This document shows positions 10,262 to 22,200 of a DNA stretch of 64,000 nt, piece after piece (position 1 is the stretch's first letter; each line of letters begins with the position of its first letter). The notes under the pieces were generated by a model. The model had not been told where the DNA came from, ran no database searches, and was given only the letters and a program-made list of their open reading frames with translations. Position numbers and translations under genes: made by a program. The DNA comes from Apostichopus japonicus (Eukaryota; Echinodermata; Holothuroidea; Aspidochirotida; Stichopodidae), in NCBI RefSeq assembly GCF_037975245.1, contig NC_092564.1, forward strand, positions 27,262,984 to 27,326,983. Reading direction: 5' to 3'.

Positions 10262-13200
10262 CTGTGAAGAGATAACCAAAGTTTTAATCATAGCTTAGCA
10301 AACAACCCACATGAACACTAAGCGATAAGATTAAATGATTCAATCTTGGTAGACCATCACTGAAAATGACTTTCTGGTGCTGAGGAAATTCTGAATCACA
10401 CTCACAACAGTTCACAACATGAATATTGACCTTCGATGTGATTGGCACACACAACTTTGATTAGCAAGAAATTACCTTACAATCACATATAAATTTTACT
10501 GGTAGTGTTCCATTCACATTAAATACTAAGTACCAATTAAGTCACAAATGAGGATGCTGGAGAAGATCAAGAATGTAGGAAAAATGCTGTTATTGCAAAA
10601 CAGCTAAGAGTCACATTATAACTTCTGTCTAAAAGCAAAGAAAAGAGGGAGGGAGGGGGAGGGGAGAGATGGCATGCAGCAAGCATTGAGAGAGACATAA
10701 TAGAGCAATCAATCGGGTCATTATTCTATTCAATTAAAGCCCCTTTAACAATCGGGTCATTATTCTATTCAATCAAAGCCCCTTTAAATAACTCTTTAGT
10801 GTTAATGAAAGGCTTTGCATGGTACAATACCATTGTCAATGATGTATTTTCTTCATCTACGAAACATTTTGATGTTTTGATCGCAAGTAGAAACAGTCAC
10901 TATCGATACCCTCTCAAATGTGCCTGAATTTACCACACAAAACTATCCTGATAATGCTATATTAGTAAGGGTGTAGTAAGTCAAAAATGAAATATTATAA
11001 GAGAAAAAATTTTAAAAAGTGCATATGAGTTAGAAAGTGAAGGCTAGAAACTGATCACGCAAGACAAAACGAGAAAAAAAATATGTGATCCTTGCTGTGC
11101 GGGACGGACACACTAGGTCTTTCAAATGAATGTTTCACACCAACATGCAGGAATAGAAGGTGAAATGATAACATTGCCAAGCAGTTGCATTCCCCAGCAC
11201 CAGGGTAAGTAGTAACTTTTGAATCCTTCTATTTTGACCTATAAAATGGGACAACACATGTGGTCTACTGCAAGCACTGTCGGTCAGATCAGGCATCCTG
11301 ACCGACTCAAATCGCAGATGTGCGTGTTTCCCAAACATTCATGATTCCCAATACCCAACAGCGAGCCATTTCTTTCTAGTATGGTTCTAATATGCAGTGT
11401 TCAACATGTCGTGATCTTATCAGCAGTTTAAAATTGCAATTTGTCAAAATATCACGACTACTACTGTCAGTAGAGTTCAAGATGCACAAAGTAACACCGA
11501 TCCTTCAAAACTATGTCTTTATTTAACTGTCAATAATTCAGGGTTACAATCTAGAATCCCCCATCCTATCAATCCCCACCCACCTACTCCCCACCCTCCC
11601 TCCCTCCCTGTCAGCTAAGATTGTTGTCATAGAGGTTAATATTCAACAACTACTTTTTTAGTTGTTCCTATTGAAGGGAGAGGAGTTAGAAAAGGGAAGA
11701 AAGTTGCCACCACCATAAGAAACAACCCAGAGTGTAGCTAACCACATAACTACTGTTAGTCCATCCATCTCACAGAAACCACAAGAAATGACATGAAAGT
11801 GCACAGTATATTTATATATATATATGTGTGTTATTACATGGTTATTGATGGCTGATTCTGTTAGCTACAGGAATGCACTTGGATTAGCTCTTGGATCTTT
11901 CTGGTTACGATACCGCACAGCTAGCCACACACCTATTAGCTGCACCGAAAAAAAGAAAATACAAGACGAGAAAATGGACTGTTATCAGCGACGAGCTTGA
12001 AATGAGTTGCAAAAAGCCGCTAAAAAAACAAAAAGTGCCCATCTCTGTCGACATTGAGATATTTATGTGGTCATGCATTGACACTATATAAAGTCTTGTT
12101 GTGGGCACGATGTGAAAACGCAGGATTATAAAACCACAGAGTTATTTTGAAGAGTTTAGTACTTTATATTACTTGTGCATCTAGCTGACTAAACCTCTAG
12201 GCAAGGGAGGGGGAGGAGAGAGGAGGGGGAGTGTTACCATATATCATCTTTGGCTCGATAAAGTTACCTATGTTATTTGAGCGAACAACAAGTGATGCGA
12301 CATAAAGGTGATGGTAAAGGTGAATACAAAACTTTGACGAGTGAAGAAATAATCTGAACAACCAAAACCTTGTGAGGTATTAGACAGCAATGATCTGACC
12401 GACCAGTAAACCCCCCCCCCTGACCCCCTTCCCCAACTATATCCCCTCAATTCCTCCCAAACCTTATCCATTAACCTTTACAGTAAATTGCAATTGAAGA
12501 CACTAACAAAGAGTGTGTCCAGTGTGCTGTCAAGCAGCTTAGCAAAGCTCGGTGAACACTTTGGCGGCAAACTCAACTTCACAGGTTTAGTCGAACCATA
12601 ATCTGGGTGCTCACAATCACCTACTGTGCCGGACAACTTTGACGACACAACGGCACACTTTTTGAAAGAGTTTGCTGAAGTCTTTAGGAAAAAAAGGCAA
12701 ATTCTGGAAACTACTTCATGATGACTTTAGGATCTCAGGAAGGGTCTCAGTTCAGTGTATTTGTTTATAATCTTATGCATGATTAATCTACAGGTTATAT
12801 GCAAGGTTGTTTACGTGTGCAATCTTAACTATTTAGGGAAAAACTGCCAAATCATGACCCAATCAGGCAACTTCTGCAGAAGCTTTGCCAGTTTCTCTTT
12901 TGGTCATCAATAGCGACTGTGATGACAAATGACAAAGATGGCAAAAAAAAAAAAAAATTGTTATGAGGATTTTGAGTCATCACCTCTATAAGAGAAAAGA
13001 ACAATCCGAGGGCGCCAGTCCAGTTCAGGTAATACTTTGCATATTCGACTGCAGCGTCTTCACAGAACTCATCTTCAGGATTAGTGGCTGAGTCTGCACA
13101 TTTCACCTTGAAATGTAAGAAAGGAGCAAGAGAGAGAGAAAATATCATCAAAATGAAATAAAACTTTAAAAAAAAAAAACTGTTAGCAAACTGCTTATCT

Positions 13201-16200
13201 GCTAAACAGCCTACAGGTGTAAAAGACTGTGTAAAAGTATAAAGTGGGCTGAAGTTTTGAGACAATATCCTCACGGAAGTGCTTTGTGAAAAAGTATATA
13301 TAATACTCATCGAATCGAGTTAACTCTATCAAAGAATCTAACTATATGTCTCACTGCTCTACAAACTTTACCAAATAAAACCTGATTTCACATCTCATAT
13401 AAATCAAATTCCGTAAACTACACAGAGCAATGGCACTGGACGCACACAACAAGTTATAATTCTTCCACACAAAAGGATCCTCTATGCATGCAAATGTACT
13501 GGGTCAGAAGCATACGGCTGTAAGATGTACATTCTTGTACCACCCACCTCCCCCTACCATCATGCCTCATATTTCCAGGAGCAAATTTAGTTTAGTGGCC
13601 TAGGAAGCTACCAAAAAGTATAATGGAGAGGTTCGATTTTCATTCGCTCGTTCTTTGTGACAGGGTCCTAAGTTTTGTCAAAACTCATGATTGTGTGATT
13701 ACTGACTAGCATACAACTGTACCAAGAAAAAAGATAGTTCAGACTGTCAAGATTGAATGTAAAATGAAGCTTTACGTTCTTTACTTGATCACACTTCATG
13801 CATTATACAGAAGTTTCCTTCAGAGGATTTTTTCTGTTGGCTGAAGTTGATTGCTTAGCAAGATTGCTGAATATTTTCTGAATCTATAAGGTGAAAACCA
13901 CAACCTCATAGCACTTTGTATTGCAAAAGATATGATAGTTGTTTTGTTTTGTCTTTCAAATTTGTTGATCTTTTGTTAATTATGCATCTGGCAACGGCAG
14001 CATGAATGAGACCATCAGGGCCAATTCAGCCAGAAAAAAAATGTCAAGTTTTTATTTCTCTTTTTATAACTTGTCTATCATTTATACACAGAGGACGAGA
14101 ATATTTCTACAACAGAGATACCGTTTCTAAGATGAAATTCTAAATACAGAGAAATTTGACAAGCAAGCAGACATTCCAAATGTATCAGATTTCAAGTTTA
14201 AACCAACAAGAAGAATATATAGTAACCTAAGTAAAAGCTGTAGAAGAGCATTTGCCCAGATGATATCACAGACCCTCTAGCTGTGAATTTATAGTAAGCT
14301 AAGTAAAAGCTGTAGAAGAGCATTTGCCCAGATGACATCACAGACCCCCTAGCTGTGAATATATAGTAAGCTAAGTAAAGCTGTAGAAGAGCATTTGCCC
14401 AGATGACATCACAGACCCCCTAGCTGTGAATATATAGTAAGCTAAGTAAAGCTGTAGAAGAGCATTTGCCCAGATGACATCACAGACCCCCTAGCTGTGA
14501 ATATATAGTAAGCTAAGTAAAGCTGTAGAAGAGCATTTGCCCAGATGACATCACAGACCCCCCCCCTACTGTGATCCAACTTCCAGGTGCAGCTTAGGGG
14601 GTTAGCCAGTCAAAATAGGTTACATACAGTACTATCAACCATTTCTCAAGTTAGGGTGGTATTAACTTTAACATTGTTTGTCACCAGAAGAATCATTAAA
14701 GTATTTACTCATTCCAAACTAAGATCATCTGCATAGGAACTTACATCTCCACATGAGGTTGTGTTATCTTTTGCATTCAGTTTGCAACAGCAATATTGGT
14801 TTTGTATTTGTTTCTGTAACGAGTCCGTAGAGTTGCTGTTCCAAGTGGATTCCACGATATTCCGAAGCTGGTTTTCGCTAACTGCCAGACAGAAGATGGA
14901 GACGACAAATTCAAGCAGAAATATCAAGAATAAAATCACCATGTACTGAACGAAGAAATCATGTCAAGGGAAATAAAATTCATCCAAAAAAATCAATGAA
15001 AAAACTGTTCATAAACTGCTTATAATCTACTGCAAAGACTGGCTGGTTAATACATATAAAAGTTTAGATGGCCAAAACATTTTGATCTCCTTCAAAGGTG
15101 AACTGAAATGAAAACAGACTAAGAACACATCCAAAATAGACGAAGACAGACAATTTAATTGAAACAAAAGATGGGAGTTAATAGTTCCCTGTCCATCTAA
15201 TAACATAAAACTGTTTCATTAAGTGTTGTTTTCCCTATGGATGTTGTTTTTTGTATGTGTGTGTGTCTAACCCTTACCCCCCACAACTTACAGATACTTC
15301 ATGCCCTAGTTTACTCCAGAAGCCTAACCCTTACCCCCCACAACTTACAGAAACTTCATGCCCTAGTTTACTCCAGAAGCTTAACCCTTACCCCTACAAC
15401 TTACAGATACTTCAGGCCCTAGTTTACTCCAGAGGCTAGAACCCTAACCCCACACAACTTACAGATACTTCATGCCCAAGTTTACTCCAGAAGCCTAACC
15501 CTAAACCCACACAACTTACAGATACTTCATGCCCTAGTTTACTCCAGAAGCCTAACCCTTACCCCCTACAACTTACAGATACTTCATGCCCTAGTTTACT
15601 CCAGAAGCCTAACCATAAGCCCACACAATTGAGATACTTCATGCCCTAGTTTACTCCAGAATCTTAACCCTAACCCCCCCCCCCCACAACTTACAGATAC
15701 TTCTTGCCCTAGTTTACTCCAGAAGCTAGAACCCTAACCCTACACAACTCACAGATACTTCATGCCCTAGTTTGTTCCTAACCCTAATGACACACAGCTA
15801 ACCTTGTTCTTTCAGACAGTTACTAAATCTACTACCTTCCTTGTCATTAATCAACTATCAAACAGAAAACTGACTGGGAACTAGAAACAAACTTTGAAGG
15901 AGCAGAGAAATTAATAAAACACCAGACTTGAACCAGTGACAGGAGCAATATTGACAAGTCCTATACTTAACCAACCAATCAATCCAACCCTCAATTGGTG
16001 GTGATCAATAAATCCTATATTATTGTTAATTGATCACTAAAATCAGTCAAATACAACAATTTCAGTATGCAATGATGATACCAGGGTTTCCAATTATGTC
16101 AATATTTCCATAGCAACGACAGTATATCTGCCAACATTAATAGCATAACTAATGATAATTCAGTAAATAACTGAAGTTTTGTCAAAGGATACAAAGAAGA

Positions 16201-19200
16201 GACAGACTTGATGGTGCCTGATGGCTCCTATTAATCCAAGCAACGAGACCAGAAACAGGAACACTCCGCAGGCTATGATACCACCGACTGTGGACATACT
16301 GTCAACCAAGGCCTGGGCCTTGGCCACTGCAGGCAAGATGATTAGTAGTAAAGAAATCAACTGGGAAAAAAAAAAGTTAGTTGGTTAGAACATGGTTCAC
16401 AACATATTATTACTGAAACAGGCTTTCAAAGGTCCTACTTTTACTTTTATTGTTTACCAATTTCTTATATAAAATCTTAAGACATGAAACTTACCATGAA
16501 ACTTAACATGTCAATACAGTATGTCCAATATGTGGACATCATATATGCTACCGTACAGTATATACTGTAAGGTCTTTAAAACTCTTTCTTTCTACAAGGC
16601 GCATGAATTTTTGAACAAGATCTTTCGCCTTAATAATAGACCATTATTTGTCTGTACAGTAACTATTGTTACACCTTCATTCATGATGTCCTGGAGTTAG
16701 ACTGTGTTCACATTTTTGTTTATCACTTTTGTGGGAACTTATTATAAACTTCGGTTTTCGGTATAGGCCGAAAGTACCGAAAGTAAACTTGTGTGTTAGT
16801 GAGTAAACTTGTGAAACAACATATTTCCTTTTCTTTGAACCTAAGCATTGCATGGTAACAGATACAGTAGGCTTTCAATGACAATGTTCGTTAAATTCAC
16901 AAAAATAACAGAAACCACCTCCTAGATCAATCCTGTCCATAACAACAGTGGTTTGGTGTTATTGTGTATTAAAGCCTAAAGAGTTGAGTGTTGAGGATTG
17001 ATTGTCACAGTATGACATTCATCGAGTCAACAAAGCCAAACATTGCACTACATATAAGAATGTCAAATACAAGCTTGAAATTTACTCTGACTTGCATATC
17101 ATGCCTTGAAAGCAATGGCAAACATATGTACTTCTGTTCTGGTCATAAAAGATTAAAGTACAGTAGACCAAAGACCAGACAGAAATAACAACGACAATTC
17201 TTGGCTTGATACCAACGGTACAGAGAGTCCGAGACTACAAGCTAAACCCTGCTTATTGACTGTAGTACATAGAGGGGTACATAGAAAAATACAAGAATTT
17301 AATGCAATCTCTGAAGAACTGTACATATCACACATCTACTGTGGATGTATCAATATACTGTATATATTATTGTACAGATTCGATATGCTGTATATATACA
17401 GCATATAGATATGTACTATACAGTATATTGTATATAACTGGTAGACACAAGCATTGCATTATTCCCAGGGTAGGATTCAAGGTTTGCATAGCCACTGTCA
17501 ATTTGTTCAACTGGAAACCTTTTATCTGAATGTTGGCAAAGTATTCTTTCACAAGGTCACCTGTTTTGAGTATAAAAACTGTGTACCAATTTGCAGTTAG
17601 TTTATGAAAGAAACTAAATTCCCCCAAGTGATAATTATTACAGTAGAACATGTGCATAGGAAATTTTTCATATCTGACTTTAGATTTTTCTGTTCTTGAT
17701 GGGAATAGGAGCATTTTTCTGAAAAAGGAATTTCACTCATGAAACCACAAAAGAATTGAAGTGGGTTAGGATATATCTGGCTGGTAATGTATCAGCTTCC
17801 TGAGTAGGTTTTTATCAAGTTTTCAATGCTATACGATTATCATAATACAAATACATTTCCATAACAAGGTAGCTGATTAGCTTGACTGGCCAATTTGCAT
17901 TTCCAAATATTGAAGAAATACTACATGAACACAAATACGTTTGAAACATCTCCAAGTTGCTTTTTGCATGTGATTATAATATTTTGAGACTTTAGCAATC
18001 ATGAAAATCTGTCTGGGTGACAAAATGTTGACAATCGAACAAATTCATTCAACTACTAAATCACTAGCATTCATAAATTTTAGTGAACAAAATAAATCGC
18101 TGTGAGTGTCAGCATGGTGTCTCAGGACATTACAGTACCAGTAGCTAGTACTGTTCGTAACATGCAAAATGAAAACAAGCCCAACCATTACCATCGATCT
18201 CAAATGTGATAGAGAAACATGTGATGAAAAAATTAAAAAGATAATTTTATTGTGCCTTACAATGATAATATTAAGAATGTCCACGACCCAGGTGTTCAAC
18301 TTTCACTGTAAACACATATGTTTAGATTTGGTCTAGACACAAATATTGGCAGAATTGAAAATAGAGCAGATGGTTATGAGCCTAGGAGTATTCCGAAACA
18401 AAGGCTTTCTTTTGCAATATTGAAGAGTTTTATTTCAGGAGAATTTCGCTCATGGATCTCTCTCGCTCCATTTAAATGAGATAGGATGACCAGGCCTCTA
18501 CCCAAGTATTTAATCTTGATAAAATAATTAATGTCACCTAGATACTGCTGTCATTCACTGCATACATTCATGTTATAGAACATTCATGTTACCAAACACA
18601 CTGTGTATTTATGACATGTCACGAAAGGCTGTTATCACAGTGTGCATGAAACATTCATGTCATCACACACACTCTGTGCATGAAAGACATGTCACAAAAC
18701 ACTAAGCATTTTCACTGTGCATAAAACGTTGATTATCGATATTTTCATTATATATATTAAGAGGACTGCAGCATATAGGATTATTAAGTTTTTGTACAGT
18801 AGTAACAATTCCATTTCTTTACAGATACTACAACAGCATATTTTACATCTTTCGGAGATACCCGCCCCTGTAGTTACTGTAATATAACAGGCAGTAGCGC
18901 TGCTATGATATACACACACGTTACACTGAAATTATTATGATATATATCAACAATTATAAATATCAATCTTCATAATGTTTGAAATCCATCTCAACTGCAT
19001 ACTCCAAATCGCACTGCGTCTAGCGTAATATACTAAAGTAAACACTTGAAATGAGAGTGAAACCCAAGTACTGAATGTCACTGAAAGATCAACATCACAT
19101 AAACTACATCAGCCAGTACCCAGTGGGCACTGTATCACTATATAGTATGCAGTATGGCAATAACACAAAAATTATGAGATGATGATATTTAATAATAACT

Positions 19201-22200
19201 TTCCTCTGTCAGCCAAATATGAAGCTTTTTATATTCTGCGTTCGGAAATGACGATAACCAGAGGCTTTTGTAGACGCAGCAGAGTCGTATCCATGGGTTA
19301 CCAGCTATCTACTACCTCTATCACTTCTAGTTTTATTGTATTACTTTCAATAAAGTATATTTCTCTTCAGGCAAGATACGGTACCAACCTAGAGTAGTGC
19401 ATTGTAGGACACACATCATTCACAAGAATGTTATGACAATGTTTTTCATTTCATTTTACCCATGAAAATCTTTGAAAGAATATTGAAATATTTTCTAGGA
19501 TAAATTCTCCACCCCCCCCCATAGTTGTTTATGACTACAGTATTAATACCGTTGATTGTACATGCACAACCTGTCAAAGCTTAATACACGGTACAATACT
19601 CTCTTTTTCTCTCGTTCCTTCCTACTGTAAGCTCTTATCTTTCATTATTCGGACAAGCAGCAGCCTTTCTTTCAGCATCTTGTTTCAAATAATAAGAGTC
19701 CCGACCTTTCTTTTTCTTTCTTTTTCAACATTTATGTACTGTACGTAGTTCAGGTCTGTGAGTACTCCTATGCTGTATATATTTAAGACACTGCAAGAAT
19801 ACCTCTAAGATGTGATTGAACTTTAAAAGTTAGCTGTTTTGAAAAAAACAAAAAACAGACAACTTGTAAATTGCACTATTAGAGGTTAAAACCACATCCT
19901 GATCGATAACTGTAAATATTTTCTAGGATAAATTCTCCCCCCCCCCCCATAGTTGTTTATGATCGATAACTGTAACTGTTCAGTGACAAAAGTTTTTTTT
20001 TTTGTGGAAAAGTTGATGTGAACTTTTATTAATGTATCTGGCAACAGCATAGTACAACGACATCATCAATGGTTAATGAGTTGCAAATGATGACGTCTTT
20101 GTGTGTTTCTTTTCTACAGTAATATCAAATTCATTCTTCCACAGAAAACGTAAAATATTAATTAATAATAGACGGTGATAATAGCCTTAAAGCAATTTTC
20201 ATTTTGTTGACGCCTCTTGAACACAGAGCGCACTGACAGGTACGAGAAAGTTCAAGGATGAATCAGCAATTTGATCACCATGGTAACAGGAAGACAGTAT
20301 CAAACCTTTAGGAGAACATGTGACAAAATGACATCATGTACAGTACAGCCTTCTGGACATTTCTTGGAGTGAGGAAAGATTTATCTAATAAGTGTAAGAA
20401 ACAAGATTACTTTTAATTTCCCTCATAATAATTGTACTATACGATCTATATCATGGCAAGGTCCACAAGATTACAATACCCGTACTTCAGTTTTTCCTTT
20501 TTTCAATGGCAACCATAATTTGAACAAAAATCAGCAAATACTGTACTGTACAATCAACAAAATTACAAAAAAAATACCAGCTAGCATTTAAAAACTACAC
20601 TTCAGTTGTTTTCAAGACAAAAAAAAACAAAAAAAATCATAGTATTGACATATTTCAATGATTATCAAATTCATTTAGATCTCTTTTAAGTTCATGGCTT
20701 ACGAACTCTTTCTTTGGGAAAATGTGAACACTTTGGAGAATAGAAGAGGTTTGTACTCCCTGAACTTAGCGAGGTACACCCACACTGTACACTTGAACAA
20801 ACAGACATACTATAGGTACTGTACTTCATAGTTATTAACTTGGTACTTTGACATCAGTATTCATAGCTCATTCATGAAACCACTTCACAATTTACTGGTT
20901 TTTACTGATCATGGTAGATCAAAGAACACCATACTCAAACTGTACTAGTGTATCATGCCATATATACCTGCACCTGTTAAGAGTACCCTGTACGTATTAA
21001 CGATCAAAGCCACGTGAGGGAATAACTGCAAATTCATCTTATATACAATCCTATCATGTGTTAGGGAGCTAATTGCAAATATTGTTACTGTTGCCCTGTG
21101 TCAAAACTTACCTTACTGAGTTACAGTTGAATTGTAAAAGTAAAATATTACTCTTAAAATAACATGTACAACCCATAGTACACAGTGCAACCATTATGAC
21201 ACTTATTCTAAGTATGCCCTGTGTCGTCTGCATGATGTATGGGACATTTGAAAACTAAAACTTTAAAAGGATGATAATATTAACCATTTCAAACGATTCA
21301 TGGGACCTATTTAGCATACAAAATTAATCATGTTAAGTATGAGAATACTTTCAAACCATCATGTGACCATTCTGTCCCTCAACTGTAGTTCATATATTTA
21401 GGTGTACATAAAACACCATCAAACAATTGCTTTTTTAATGAAAGTTCTTTTCCAACAAAAAACTGTCTGATATTTTAAGGCAGAAAATTCTCTCCAGTTT
21501 ACTTAACTCTACCAGCTGCAATCTATATTGTAATACAAAGTTAAAATTCAGATTGGGGAATGCCTTCACCAGAAAAGTTTCTATTATCAATTTTGCACAT
21601 GTATACTGTATCCAATGGCCTCTTTGGTACAGGTTGAGGAAGCCCAGTGGACTCGCAATACTGCAAAATTATGTAATATGTACTGCACTGTATCTTCACC
21701 AATCACATAAAAAAAGTTGTGCAGAATATTCCATACCAGCAGTATGATGCAGTTCCAACTGAAATTTCACACCGGTCTTACAGGGTAATAATCGCTGCAC
21801 GTGAGTTTTTTTTTCCTTTGCAACGACCACGTTTTGAAAAGCAAATAGTCTTTGATTGTTACAAAGTCCTGTGATAAAATCGAAAGGGTATGGCACTCTT
21901 AAATTGCTTTCCGCTACATGAGACTGTGACGAGTGACAGTACTTACTATACTTTTCATATGGAGCACATCTGATTATGAAATTTACAACTCGGGGTGTGC
22001 TTAACTAATGACCGTCATACTGTAGCATCACCAAATTCTATGTAAGATGGGCAAATCTATAAGAGCTCTACAAAATATTTTAGAGCAGCTAGTAGCTACA
22101 GTACAGTTGTACGTGCAAATTGGGTCATAACGTATTCTATATTCTGTCAGAACCAAAATTCATAAGACTCCAAATTAATATAAATTTAAGTCTTATATAT

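Noticed and set aside
15237-15439. Overlapping plus-strand open frames with LTLTPHNLQ-like repeats
   Set aside because: These are artefacts of the minisatellite in a tetraspanin intron; two frames are open at once.
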